Shown piece by piece: positions 48,072 through 61,121 of a stretch of 64,000 bases of DNA. The stretch is taken from NCBI GenBank assembly GCA_013398615.1, contig VZSR01000680.1, positions 355,852-419,851 of the forward strand. The letters are read 5' to 3'. Source of the stretch: Brachypodius melanocephalos (taxonomy: Eukaryota > Chordata > Aves > Passeriformes > Pycnonotidae). The position numbers and the translations under genes were made by a program. Position 1 is the first letter of the stretch, and every line of letters starts with the position of its first letter. The notes under the pieces are model-generated. The model was not told where the DNA came from, did no database searches, and saw nothing but the letters and a program-made list of their open reading frames with translations.

Positions 48072-48866
48072 GTAAGAGGCGTGTTTTCTTCCTTGGCAGG
48101 GAGGCGTTTCCAGAAGCGCTGATGTGGATTGGCAGTGTTGGCTCCACTCTGGAAGACAGGGCTGGTCCAGGGCCTGCCCAGTCCAGCTGAGTTCCTTGAT
48201 CCTTCACAGTCCTTTTGTGTCATTGCTGGCAAAGCTTCACTTTGCTGGTTCCTCACCTGCAACAGGGGCAGAAAGGCTTCCCTGTGCCAGGCTTGAGGAG
48301 AACTGCAGGAAAGACTGGGGAGGAATGCGCTGGTGTAAAAGGTGGCAGAGCGTGTGAGCTGCTTGGACAAAGTTGCCCGGTTTGAGGGTAACAGCTGTGC
48401 TGTGTGGACAGCTGGGCTGGTGTTTGCATTATTTCAAGAAATGTTTTGCTAAGGGGCTTGTGTGCTATCTATAACTTCACTGCGTTATCTTCTTTGAAGC
48501 CTCGTTTGATTACTTTACTCTCATTTCCTGTTCTACACGGCTTTAAATGGGGTGAAGGTGAAATACAGTGTAAGCAAGATACACCACTTGCTTTCATACA
48601 AAAACCGTGCTGAAAGCACAATAACAACATTGGGAAGCCAAGCACTACTCATCGAACAACTGCAGTTTGCAAAGACAGCTCCTAAGGGCTTACTTGAGGC
48701 ACATCTAGGGACAAAAGGCTTTTCATGGCAACAAAAGCCACAGCCAGCCTGCCAGATTTCAAACCTTCCTCTGAAGCTCGAAGCACCAAAGTGTTTTTCA
48801 GAGGAGGAGCTTGAAGGATTTTCAGTGTAACAATCCTTGTACCCTTGTTCTTGGGAGAAGCTGTCC
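48072..48866. other. Non-coding, GC-richer sequence
   Basis: No gene was recognised. Overlapping open frames on both strands (47879-48370 and 48533-48928 on -, 48124-48357 and 48552-48830 on +) cannot all be real, and none resembles a known protein. Confidence 0.5.
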
Positions 48867-48937
48867 CGTTTCCAAAGCGCGCAGCCTGAGGCGGTCGCGC
48901 ATCGGAGATAAATCAGCCGAAATGGCAAAACACTGGC
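48867..48937. other. Very small dense CpG cluster
   Basis: Nine CpGs in about 71 bp, including AAGCGCGCAG and GGTCGCGCATCGG, inside a CpG-poor region. This density suggests protection from methylation-driven decay, as in a bound regulatory site or conserved core. It is too small for a CpG-island promoter by usual criteria. Confidence 0.5.
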
Positions 48938-51900
48938 GGGGTTTGAACAACTGCAGGTAGTTGTTTAATGGCTTGTGTCAAGTAATCTTAATAACAGGTA
49001 TGGCTACTGAGCTAGTCAATTATATAAATTGTCCTGCTGCCTTTCCTGGGCTCTTACTGAGGCAGAGCTATTGATACCTGAGATGTGAATGTGTATGACT
49101 GCAGTACTATGACTGTCTTAAAAGACACGGATTACCCAAACAGGGAGAGACTGGTTTGTTTCTGCTTCTCTGCCTTCTCTCCGTGGCACACTGTAGTCAG
49201 AACCTTGGGTTTTCTTCCCCCTCCTCTGAATTTGTGAGAATACACTTAAATTTTAGTATTCAGAGGCCCCAGAGATGTAAATAGCACTAAGATAAGTGTT
49301 GCCCTGTCTGAAATTCCCTGCTGGGTCCACCTGTCATGCTTTGTCTGATGTTGGGATAATAAGCTCTGTGGGACAGTAAATGCCTCCCTTACTCATCCAC
49401 ACAGCCCATTATGCTGCTTTTTGGAGGAGGCTTTGGGCAACATGTCATGGGAAAAATACCAAACTCCTGTGGCTGAGACTTTGCAGGTAGATGGAGCAAG
49501 CTTGGCTCAAACCCACAGATCAGAAGAAGTTTGTGGCTGATGAGAGAATGAATAATTTTCTAATCTGAAAAAATCTGGTCTCTAGCACTTAAGAGAAGAC
49601 TCCCCAGTATTATGGATTTAGTTGCAAAGTTTTTTGTCTTAGAATAAAGTATTTGTGCTTTCAGTATATGTTACTAATTGATCTCTGATAAGCTGGACAT
49701 GTTTAGCTGGGAAGAATTTATCTTCTGAGTTTGAATATTTGGGTTGGTTTGCCAGTGCTTTCTTGGTTTTTTGCAATTTCCAGTCCCTATATTGGCATCT
49801 GTTTTTTTGCTGTGAAGTTACATCATCTCCAAGCAAACCAGTGTAATGCATCAGGCTGTCTCCCTATCCATGCTGGGTCATGTGTTTACTATTAAAGCTC
49901 AGTTTCTGTGCTTTTTCATAACAGTTTAGTTGTCTGCAGGAACTGGTAGTTAAAGCATGGCAGGCTGCAGATAATTCTTTAGGCTCAGCCTCTGTTTCCA
50001 CTGCCTTTGATCACGATACATTCGACTTTCAAATATTATTTATAAATTATTTTTCACATGCTGCTTTTGAGTTTTGTAGATGTGCCTTTCCACACAATAG
50101 GAATAGTGAGTGATTTCTTATTATAGTTCCTTAGCGTGTAAACATTATGTTATTCTAAACTCTGATCAAATTTGAACTGTAAGTGCAGGTAGGAATGGAA
50201 AGACGTGGATCCCACAACAAAGATGTTGTAGTGAGGGTGGTAACAAATGAGATGGAAAAGGTGGAGAAGACAACTGTCAAACACAGCATGTTTTGTGTGT
50301 ATACAAATGTACTTAGAGAGAGAGAGAGATACCCTTGTTTATTCCTGTAGTTAAATTTAACATCATAATAAAAAAAATACAATAGAAAGATCAATGTATA
50401 AAAAAATTTGAACCATGTGGCAGAACTTGTCTTCCCGATAAAAAGGAAAAGCAGCCAGAGATTGAAAGAGTGGGAATGTTGGTATTTTTTTATGCACAGC
50501 TTGTCTTAAAGTCATTAAAATAAATTATTCAACCTTTTTCCAAATAAAGTAGGAATTTTTATGCCTTATCCCTCTATGTGATTTTGATGAGAAAGAGTTG
50601 AGTATCAGTAGAGTTGCTGAAACCTCCTCCACACAAATGTGGTAAAACATCTTAGATTTCTGTGGTCTGCAACTTGTACACCCACTGTAGGCTGCAGAGA
50701 GTAGCTCTACGAAATAGGGAAAAGGAGATTGCCTGAGGTTGTATTCTTGCTTCAGATTTTACTTCCAATTGGTAAATAATATAAATTTTCTTGGGCAAAT
50801 TTTAATTATAATCCCACTCTCTGTTGCAGATACAGTTTTGGTCAACCTGAAAATTTAAGTCTGTTTGTGTGGTGACAATGGGAAGTGGGTTGGGAGGAAT
50901 TGCTGTTACTGTATTACTTCCCCTCCAAAGAGGTCTCAAAATGAAACCAGCTGCTAAATTGGTAATCTACAAGCTCACAATATTTGCATGCAGTTCTGAG
51001 TATGGGTGTGAGAGGGAGGAAGCTCCCTTTCTTGCACATCATTTGTTTTCTGTGTCATCCTGAACTTTGAGATCTGAATCTCTTCCTTGCATTGATGGCT
51101 TTAGTTTTGGGGGTTTTTGTGCCAGTTTTTGTAAAAAACCAAGACTGAGGCTTGTTTGCAAGAATGGCTTGTGTGTGGGTACCTCTGAGTGATGGTTAGA
51201 CCCACCAGATCTAAAGAATATCATACTTACGTTGAAGGAGCAGGTCCAAATCATGAATGTGGTGTTTTATTAGAGCGTTCATGTGAGTTTGCTTACTCAG
51301 CTTATGTCAACTGCAAGGACTGCCACCTAAGAAGGAATTGGGATGTTTTAATAGCACTGAAGAAACTTAGAATAAAATTCTTTTTTGTGCCTTCGTTTTG
51401 TACCCAGCAATTGCTCAGGTAACTGAGAATCAGATATGAATATTCCCAGACAACACAGGTTAAAATCATGCACATTGTCCATATATCCATGGGAAAGTGG
51501 GATGAAACAGGAAATGATAACTGAAGGAGCTGAGGGCTCCAAAAATGTATGAAATGTCCTTTCTGTCTGTTCCAACAAACAGAAAGGTTTGTTTCTCCCT
51601 TTACAAAAAAATTCAATGCAACTAAGACTAGATTCTCTAACATAACCTTCATGGGTTTGGGTATTGTTATGTAGTGTGGGTGATCATTTTCTTGCCTAAA
51701 AATCAAGCAATGAAAATCAGGCAGCTCCAAGAAACAGCTGGCTGATCAAATATTACCTCTTCCTAAAAGCAGTGAGAAAAGGCAGCTGAGATTGGGGATG
51801 AGAAGTGGCCCCAGAGTCTTGGAGAAATGCTGTAAACCTAGAGATGCCTTGGCTCAATCTGCTTGAGACCTGAAATTACAGCCCAGTGGTTTATCTGCTT

Positions 51901-54900
51901 GTTTCTGCCTTTCTCTGTGAACAAGTTCTCTGTGTGCATGGCTGGATTCTTTTTACCTCTTTAGTTTAGGTCAGGATGCTCCAGTCACTTTTCTGGTAAT
52001 GTTTTTTGCTTGCTTTTTTAGAAATGCTTTTTTCCAAACAAAAAATGTCTGCAATTAAAAAGCCAAGTTGCCCCTGATGATACATGATTCCTCTGCCATT
52101 CTCCTATGAACAAGTTTGGGGTTTGAATATATGTGTGCCCTGCACATGGTACACTTTTTTTTTTTAGGTACATAATTTTCTTTCTTTCTTTGGATAGTGG
52201 GAGTAAGTGAATCAGCAGTTAAAAATGCAAGTATTTAATTTGTGCTTCCCTATGACAAGTCCCATTGCTGTTCCCAGTCTTGGTCTGCAGGATCTGACTG
52301 TTCCTGGTGTGTCTGAAGGGCCAGCTGAAGGGCAGGGCTTCTGGAAATCTTTGTTTTTCTTCATCTTTGAGGCTATATGTGGGTGTTCACTTCTTGTTCA
52401 CTTTTTTTTCTGAAATGGGAAATGCTCTGTGTTTAAGAAAAAGAAATTAGTTGAGCTTATTTGTCTGCTCTGCTTTCTATGCTTGTTCAATAATGTCATT
52501 TCCCACTGGGAGGTGTTGGTCCAGCCTACCAGGAGATGGTGTGCATCTGGACTGTTTTTCTGAGGTGAGGAGTTAAGTCTCCTTCTGAAGGCGTTGTGGA
52601 CACCTCAGAACCTGTGAACATCAGCTAGTGAACATTTTTTTTTTTTTTTAAGCATCTTTTAAAAGCTAGGTAATATTCCAGCAAATGTCGGTTCTATGGA
52701 GCTGTTGAGCTTCTCTAAAATTCAGGCTTGATGTAGTGGACAAATCCTGCTGTCTCTTCTTGGCCAATATCATGACATAACTTTGAGGAGTTTTTGCCTC
52801 CTTTTCTGCTTCTTGTCAGATATCTGTTCAGCTAGGAACAGAGACCACTTCATTTAGCAATTTCAGTTCTGAAGTATAAGTAGCATTTTTGGTGTTTGCT
52901 CATGTGAAAAAATCATAGTTTTTGATTTCTAGAGAGTCTTGATCCCTTTAAAGACAAAGATGCTAAACAGACGAATGGGGCCATATGAGTAAGTTAACAT
53001 ACATAAAAATAGAGTGAATTAATAAAGCAGATTAACTTGGTTATTGTAAGGACGTGAGAAGATGGATGTGCCTGTGGAAGTGTTGGCAGCAATGGAGAGC
53101 CCAAACCAAGCTGAATGCCCTGTTCAGCCATACAGGGCAGGTATGAGCTGTGCCAGGGGAATTTTGTTAAGTGTTTGTGTTTGCTCCATGGCTTCTCCAG
53201 AAGGAGAACCTCAGGTTTTAGTGCCTGTGCTTTGTGGATCCAAAGTGGATCCATTTTGACTGTGGCTTCCTCAGAGAGGAAACAAGAGCTATCAGAATTA
53301 TCTGGGTGATTTGTGCTGGTTCTCTGCCACGTAAACTCACCACAGACCAGCTCAGAATTGCTGTACAGGTTGCTGATGTGGCACGGGGAGCACCCAGTGC
53401 TGAGCATGAAAGAGAATGGAGAAATTATGAGTAAGAGTGAACAAAATAATTTCACATTTGGGAGACTTGAAATCAGGTGAAATATTAGTAAAAGGAATTT
53501 CAGGTTTGGGGGTTGTTACTGCTGCTGTCATAAGCACAATTAGAGCTCTCCAGTTTGTCTGACCCATCACTCTGAAATGCTGCTGCCAGTTCTCACAATA
53601 TTCCTGACATATCCAAACACACAGCAGAGCTCTGGCTCTTCAGAATCTGGACCAGCTCCCAGTGTTTGGAGCAGGAGTCAAATGGCCATCCCTTCTCCTG
53701 TGCTAGCACACGCCCCACCATTAACAGTCTGAAGGCAATTTTAATAAAATACATAACCCTGCTGAGCTAGTCTCAGAAGATAAATAAGTGTCGTAGAAAA
53801 GAAGCTTTTGTTTAAAAGTAATTATTTAAACTATGCATTACAGGTAATTTTCCTTTACCAGTAAACCAAATGCTATCAGAATTTCAATAATAGCTCTGTG
53901 TTACTTATCTAGATAACATGATATTTTCATTTCCAGGAGCTTAAAACGCTGTTTTATTTTCATTTGTGTCAAATATAAGGGTAAATGAGACCTGAATATA
54001 TATTTTAAAAAAAAAATCCAACAACATGGGTTTTGTATAATTTTCTGAGAACAGCATTTTGTTTCCCAACCTTTTATAGGAAAATAACAATCTAATGATA
54101 GTTTCCTAAAATGTGGACTTAAAACAGTGGGGTGAAGAGCATCTTATTTTCTGTTTTGGGTAAACATGCTGCATTTCAGAGTTGATGGCAAATACAATTC
54201 TCTTGAAGGGATTTGTCAATAAAACCATAACACTGTGGCAGCTTTATAATGTGTTTGCAGACATAGCCAAACACTAAGTGCTTCAACCCATATATAGCTT
54301 AGGAAAAAGAGAGGTATCATTTTTTACCCAAGAGATTTTTCATTTTCAAAAATTACATGGAAAAACTCAGCCTCTGTGTTTCCTTTCTCTCAGCATTATT
54401 TTTATGGTGTAAACCTCCCTAATAATCACAAAATAGTTTATTATGAGGAAGATGAAACAACTAAGTGAGGAAAACAAGGGGGTTTTTTCTTCTTGGAGAA
54501 GAAACATCTCTATTTCAGGTCTTTAACTGAAAGGATGGCCATTTTTTTTTAAACAAAAAGTTTTATTATTATTCTTTCTATTTATGGATATTTTTATGTT
54601 TTCTGTTTCAGTATGGACAAGGGAAGGGCTGCTGCTTTGAGAGCTCAGCAGCTGAGCCCATGTGGGGCTGTCCCCTTGGCTGCAGCCTCAGTTTCTGGCC
54701 AAGAGCCTCATGGCGTGTTTTGGCTGCAAGGAGGTAAAGCAGGAAAGATACCCAAGTGCATTAAGGCCAATTTTCAACCCAAATTTAGGCCTAGATTCCA
54801 CCTAATCCCTAACCTAGAGGGTTTTCACTGGATGTCTCTGGGCCTTCAGAAATGCCTGACCAATTGAAAGGATGAGGTGGATTTTTAGATCATCTCCATC

Positions 54901-56319
54901 CTGCCGTGGTCTGCACCAGAGTTTCCAATTACTCAAAATGGAGAAAATAGCATTTCTCTACTTCAGAGAAGATTTGTGAGGATCAATATGTTTGGGATTG
55001 TGGCAGTGGGATGTATCTGTAACCTACATAGGTAATAGATCAGCTTAAATACTTTTAATAGAAGTGGGCCTAATGACTCATTGCTCTGTCATAGGAATAT
55101 TGTGACACTTAGTGTTTGTGATCTATGTGAAAGGGGTTGAGATCTTCTGATTGCAAAGTGATACTGCTCTGACTGTGTGAATGATGAACACACCTGTTTG
55201 CACACTGAATTTACTTCTTCACCTGTGCAGGCTGGAGTTTTAATCACTGAGTAAAAATTCTTGTCCCCCATTCCAGAAGGCTTTGCCTGTTTGAAGCCGT
55301 GCTCAGCTCCCTCCCATTTCTGCTGTTTTGGGGGAAGGATGGTGATGGGGCAAAGAGTAGAGGCAGCTGATGGCAGGCAGGGGTTTTGCCACCAAAAGCT
55401 GACAGCAAGGTACTGCCATGCCTTGGAGCTGGCAGGCAGGAATCAAAATGCCACCCCTTGGCTGCGGAAAGAGCTAAAGATTCGTCTCCAGCAAGCGGCA
55501 GGCGCCAAGGTACTGTCGCCCATTTTCTAATTTTAGCAGGGAGGCTGGCAGGGATCTTACCTAGACAGACAAGCCTTTGCTTCTGCCCAGGCCGATCTGC
55601 TGCTGTGGCTCCTGTTCCAAACTGCTCGGCTGGGTGCCTCCAGGCTTCCAGGGGGTGGTGTGCTGGTGGGAGGGAGAGGGGAAACCCCTACCCTTGTCTG
55701 CAGAGCCTTGTGATGCTTCTGAGCCTGCTTCCAGGCAGCAAAACTCATCCCTTCCACCGGCTGCGGGAAAGGAAACGTTCACAGGGATGTTATTGCTGGA
55801 ATGCTGTTGCTAATGCAGGGATTGGGTTGGGAAGCCTGGTGAAAGTGCCTTTGACAGTACAAGGAGTGGCAGACACACATGAGAGGCTCCTGCTCCAGCC
55901 TGGTGCCTTGGGTGTGGTTCTGGTGCAGCAGCAGAAGAGGAAGAAGTGGTTACAGGAGTTCACCAGAGGGGAAAGAGAGCGGGTCTTCCCCCCTACAGAG
56001 CGATGCCCCAGGCATGTGTGATCATTACATAGGCTTTTCTGCCAAATTGCTCTGATTTTGGCTTTTGGCTTTGGAAATAAGCATCTAGGGGAAGGTAGGA
56101 AGGAGTCCGAAATAATTTCGTGTCGCCTCCTTTCCTTGGTTTACCAGGCTGTGTTCTGCCATGTGTCCATCCACCTCTCTGCCTGTTGCACAGGGGTGTG
56201 AGATTCACTTCAGGAAACAGCAAAGCGTTTTCTGCTGGTTTAGCTCACTCAGTTGGTTCATTGGCAACTCAGACAAACGCCAACAAGGCGCTGGCTTTGA
56301 GTCTTAGACAGCAAATGCG
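48938..56319. other. Non-coding sequence, mostly featureless; GC-rich at the end
   Basis: No gene, RNA or interspersed repeat was recognised in these 7.4 kb. Small items are (AG)7A at 50315-50329, TTTC units at 52168-52183, a T-run near 52636 and GTGGATCCA twice at 53234-53253. The block 55270-56010 is GC-richer and has a 211-codon stop-free frame (55386-56021) that begins at TTG. Its first in-frame ATG comes about 110 codons in, and it is not recognisable. Confidence 0.55.
50315..50329. repeat. (AG)7A microsatellite
   Basis: Short perfect dinucleotide repeat. Confidence 0.85.
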
Positions 56320-56700
56320 ATCTGTCACATTTTGAAAATGTCTGTGAGGACACTGCAGCCAATAGTGCAGCTGTGCTTTTCCAATAGCCCATATTCAGAT
56401 GGAATATGAAATTGAAAGGAGCCCATTGGCACATATTATTACCATATTATTAGCACTGGATTTTATTAATGTGTTTTTCATTTGTGCAATAATGACGTGG
56501 GCAGTATTTAGCTGTTCTGGGCTTTACATTAATAATTATTGGGAGCGTTCTTTTGTCAAATAGGTTTGGAAGTGGACAATGCAGAATTAATGTTTATCCC
56601 ATCTTTCAAAGATCATTTTTACCATCTCCACTAAAAGCTGTACTTGCTCCAAGCACATCTTGCTTGATGGAGGATAAGTTCTGCCATTTTGAGAGGGGTA
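56320..56700. promoter_or_regulatory. Candidate conserved non-coding enhancer
   Basis: About 380 bp without simple repeats. It contains a CRE-like half site TGACGT (56493-56498), the 10-bp palindrome AATAATTATT (56531-56540) and many ATTA/TAAT cores (ATTATTACCATATTATTAGC near 56437). It resembles vertebrate homeodomain-regulated enhancers. Conservation is inferred. Confidence 0.38.
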
Positions 56701-58418
56701 GTTTTTATTTATAATTGTGAATGTGTTTAGCCACATGAGGCTGTCAATCAGTGAGACGAAAGCCCAGTAGGATTATTTCTGTAAGTGGCCAATTTCCCCC
56801 ACCCTTTCGCTCCAAATCAAGGACAGATGAAAGGTCATGATTAAAACAGTGATTTTTTCCTAAATTGTAAGTAACAGTTTGCAACTGTTTTTTCACCAAG
56901 ATGTCAAAACTGTATTTTATCTTGGGAAAAGGGAGAAGGAAGAAAATTATAAGTTCTTGAAAATGTTGGCAATTTTCCAAATGGTTGTGTTGAAATTTAT
57001 TTTAATTATTGTACTTGTGTCAGTTCCTAGCAAGGGTAAAAGGGGGGGAAATAATTCAGTACAGTATTATGCAGCTATGGATTAAACAATTAATGGTGGA
57101 CCTCTGTATCCTATTAGTATATTTGAGTTCATTATTTCAACAAATTGTTTCATGAGCCAGTGACTAGTGGATTTAACCATTTATTTTATGGTAAGAATAA
57201 ACAGAAGAATAATTGGCTAGTGGGAGGGTCTTTATGTCTATGAATCCATCCAAGGAATTAACCTGAGACCGTCAAATAATGCAGAATGTCATCAGGAGGT
57301 CATTTTGTCCCAAGAGTTGGATTTTCTTATGTGCAGTCAAGGAATTTGCAGTCTGGGAGGGTTTTGGCAGCTGTCTGGTGCTCATTGCAGCAGCCACCAT
57401 CACTGGAATTGTGGAGGGCTTTGGTGTAATCAGTAATTCCCTGGAAAGCCCCTCAGTTGGCACTGTATGTGGTGTTCTTCTCTTGGGTATGTGCTAACCA
57501 CTCACGAGTCAGAAATAACTCTTCACTGGTCATGGCATTTAGATAATCACTGAAGTAAATACTTCTTTGGGCTCAATTTTGTGTTTAAGATTTATTAACA
57601 ATGGCCAGCTAAAAAGACATTCTCAAGAAGTATGTCTTTTTAGGCAGCATCATCTAAACATGTGAGGATGTCACTGTTTTTTCTCTTTGCAATTCACCTT
57701 AGAAGTGTGCCAGGTCCCACTCAATACCCTTGTGGAGTTTGGGCCAGATGTATCTTCATAAATATTACTTACATTAAATATTTTCTTCTCAAATTAGGCA
57801 TGAAACCAAGATGCTGTCTTTGTGTTGTTGGGTAGCATATTTATCTTGATATAAAGAAGTTAAATGGGTAATATTCTAATCTCAATAGCTTCTGGTTTTC
57901 CATTTTGTGCTTTTCCTGTAATGGTAGGGATTCCCTTTTTTGTCTAAAAGAGCTCTGTGCTTTTGTAATGCCTTAAAAAAATCAGTCATCTTCCACTAGA
58001 ACGAGGGACGTGAAAATGAAATTTTATCAGTGATGATGTGAGTGCTACAAGTAAAACTGGGTGATTTCAGCCATCTTTGCACTGCTACACAATTAATCCA
58101 CAAATTTGATAATGCACAGGACCCATGCATCAGGTAGAGTTGACTGTTTAAAGGATAGACAGTAAAGTAAGTAGTTTCTGGGCTTATACCTCTTGAAGAA
58201 ATATCCTGCACTTAATACATACATGTAGATTTTATGACTGTGTTTTGCCATTTCCTTCCATTTATCTGTGCTAAGCTATTGTGAGTCACAAATTTAAGTG
58301 AAGAGCTTCCCTTTTCTATTTTATTCATGTGAGCAGATGATGGGGGGGCTGTGCCACCTTCCTCACAAAATTTTAGGTCAGCTAAGAGAGTTGACTGTTG
58401 GTTTTGGTTGTCGTTTGG
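56701..58418. other. Non-coding sequence with one structured hairpin
   Basis: No gene was recognised. The only structured item is the hairpin at 57583-57659. Confidence 0.55.
57583..57659. repeat. Two-tier hairpin, about 77 nt
   Basis: The inner stem is a perfect 12 bp (57609-57620 with 57632-57643) around an 11-nt loop. An outer stem pairs 57583-57591 with 57652-57659, with one bulged base. The internal loop between the two is asymmetric (17 against 8 nt). The size is that of a microRNA precursor, but the long internal loop is not typical. Confidence 0.5.
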
Positions 58419-58455
58419 CTTTTTTTCTTTTTTTTCTTTTTTTTTTCTTTTTTTT
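58419..58455. repeat. T-rich (CTTTTTTT)n tract
   Basis: T-runs of 6-9 or more, interrupted by single C. Simple repeat lying about 55 bp upstream of the candidate acceptor at 58509. Confidence 0.85.
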
Positions 58456-58509
58456 ATCCTTGGTTGGGTTGTTTGGTTTTTTCAAAGTATGCAAATATTT
58501 CTTCTGCAG

Positions 58510-58609
58510 TCAGTTATGATAGGCAGGATGCTGGAGCAACCTCTGAAGTGTCTGTGGTGGTTGATGAACTGACAGTAAATTCTGCCATTCTCTTACTTTC
58601 TACGTCTGG
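58510..58609 (+). other. Candidate exon, 100 nt
   Basis: The acceptor 'atatttcttctgcag' ends at 58509, and a GTGAGT donor begins at 58610. The 100 nt are open in one frame, starting after two bases. The peptide begins SYDRQDAGATSEVSVVVDEL, and its composition looks protein-like, with acidic and beta-branched residues. In that frame the intron supplies an immediate stop (G|GTGA). I do not recognise the sequence. It could be an unknown coding exon, a lncRNA exon or chance. Confidence 0.22.
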
Positions 58610-61099
58610 GTGAGTCACACAAATATCAAGTCACAAGGGCCTCGTGCCACGCTTGTAGACCTAAGAGGGTAGCATGAGATCACTGTTCTCTCCAGAACAT
58701 CCAAGTGTGGATGCTGCATGGATGTGTTTCTGTGTTTGTCATTGCTGGGGAGAGAAGGGGCAGAAGCAGGGATGTTGTCCAGGCTGTGAAGAAGGGTGAT
58801 CTGTCATTTCTTCTTCTAGTTTTGTAGCCTGGATTCACTGAAAGCAAAGAATTTCTTGGTTTCTCTCTTCTAATTCTTCTTGATTTATTTGTTGACCTCT
58901 TTTCAAATGGCAGAACAAAATCTGAGGGATGTGGAAGAGCTCTGAAGGTTTGGGTGCCACTTGGGGTTCTAATTGCCCACTGTACAGAAATAGTGCAGGC
59001 TTAAAGCCACCAAGACAATGGATATGAAGAAACCCAAATGAATGTGGTGTTGGGAACACTTGCAGAGTGTGCCTGTATAAAAATGTAATCAGCAGGACAT
59101 ATAAAGTGATGAAAACAAGTGGAAAAAGTAAATTTTTACATGCAAAACCCTTTCCTTCCCTTTTGCTACAGGGAAAAAAAAATAGAGATTATTTGTTTTA
59201 GAACCTTTTCTGGGACTCTGAAAAGATTAGACAAGGTGTGCTGTGTACAAGAGATTTTACTGTCTGCCTTGCCAATGAATTAGGGGCCCCATTCTACCAA
59301 AAAATAATAATATTAGGTCTTCCTTTGCAGCCATCCTGGGCTTCCGTGGTGTGGAAGCCAGATGTAAATTCTGGCTGAATTGGGCCCTTATGGAGGCAGT
59401 GTTCAAATGGCCTGTGAGGAGAAGAGAAACCATCCAGGTCGTGGGCCTCTGCTTGCTTGAGAGTCCTTCCATCATTGCTGTAATTCTCTGAAAGCAAACT
59501 AATAAAACTTCCCATTGACTGGCACTCGTGTGTGCTTTGAGCAGCTATTTACAGTCTACCATCAGCAGATTAAAAATCAATTAAAATCCATAGAAACAGT
59601 CAAAGTTACACGCTCCTCCTTGCTGGTAATTTTTTTTTCAAAGATTTTACATTAATACTTGCTGCTTGGTGTTACTGAAGATAATGAATCAGATTTAGGC
59701 AAAGTCTGTACGTCTTTAACTCTACAGATCTGTGCATCTTTACCTTTACAGAAGCCCTGCTAAGAATCTCTCATCCTCTGTGCCTCTTGGCCTCTGTAGA
59801 AATAGGAGAATTTATGCAATTCATTTAACTGAAATGGAGATGTTGAAAGCTGTCCAATACTGTCGTGATGGATGCTATTGCAAATGTATAGGGAAAACAA
59901 TAATCTTAGTGATAAAATTGTAAGTTTAATACCAGTATGTTAGAGCGGAAAGTGAATGTTAGTGCTGCTAATAGATTAAAATAAAGGAGAGTTTGGTTTG
60001 TATTCTTGACTTCCCACAGAAGTGCTGCAGATTAATTTGGTTCTGTCCCACAACTGGGTGGTGCTGATGTGGGACTGCAGACACCCAGTTCTGCCAGTGA
60101 CCTGCTGTGGGGATTTTGGAGTGTGCAGTTGTATTTTTGTTGAGTTTCCTCTCCCTCTGTTTGCCTCCCATTCTGTGCAAGTCTGATCTGTTTATACCAT
60201 TAAACACTCAAACATAGGGCTGCTTTTTAATTTCTTCATAAGTGTGTGCTCCAAAGACTATTATACCATAGTCATGATACTTGTTGTAATGTTATTCATG
60301 TGTAGATTCGAAGGATATAATCTACATTTCTAATTACTGTTTTTATTCATCCTTTCTGTTTCTTATCTTAATGCAACTTTCATCTGAAATTTACAGTAGC
60401 TTAAAGAAGCCACGACTTCAGTGCATTGCAGTGATACTCAGGTATCAAGCACAAAAGTCAATGCTGATTGCATTGCTAAGACAGAAAGCCCAAGCACTGA
60501 GAAACTGGGGGGAGGGAGCAGGGGGAAAATCATAATTTAATTAACTTGTCCAACCTTAATTTAGTCCTCGTAATTTAGTGGTTAGGCTTGTTTGTAGACT
60601 GCTTCATTTGATACAGGATAGAGATTATGTTGATGGGTGACTTCAGAAAAATCTTAAAAGGAGTTGCTTTGTCAATATAGAGTCAGAGCAACACAGAGTA
60701 AATAAGGCCAGGCTTTTCCAACAAATGCTGAGAATAAACAAAATATGAAATGACTGTTTGTTAAGCAAGCAGACTCTGTCCTGCTGGTGACATTTTACGT
60801 AAAAAAGACTGGCATGATATATTTATATCCTACCATGATACATCTGCACAAGACAACCGAGTTAAGATTGCACAGTCCACTTAAATACCACAGTTCTCTC
60901 TTTTGATTCTTTACGTTGCACCCTGGATAGTATTTGTGTATGTCTGGTGGGGAAAAGAGGGGAAATGTCACCCTGTCCATCACATTGACTCTTAGTTGTT
61001 CTCCTTGTTCATCCTCACATCCAGCTGTGCTGATTCCTGCCCTTCTCTGCCCAGAGGTTGCTGCTCTCTCATCTTCTTGGAGAAGGGGGAGAACTGTCA

Positions 61100-61121
61100 G
61101 GGTGCTGGGGAGGGAGGAGGG
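61100..61121 (+). other. G-quadruplex motif
   Basis: G-runs of 3, 4, 3 and 3 are separated by loops of 4, 1 and 4 nt. It meets the usual rule on the + strand; a further G5 run lies about 10 nt upstream. Confidence 0.6.

Noticed and set aside
47879..48370. 163-codon frame on - strand
   Set aside because: It includes a lysine block from a T-run and overlaps other open frames on both strands. It also crosses the + strand splice-like signals at 48012/48072.
51302..51730. 142-codon frame on - strand
   Set aside because: No recognisable domain, and a second long frame overlaps it on the same strand in another register.
52994..53455. 153-codon frame on - strand
   Set aside because: No recognisable family. 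Several shorter frames on the + strand overlap it, as expected for non-coding sequence.
55386..56021. 211-codon stop-free frame, the longest seen, on + strand
   Set aside because: It begins at TTG, and the first in-frame ATG is about 110 codons in. It lies in a GC-richer block where stops are rare, other frames are open there too, and no domain is recognisable.
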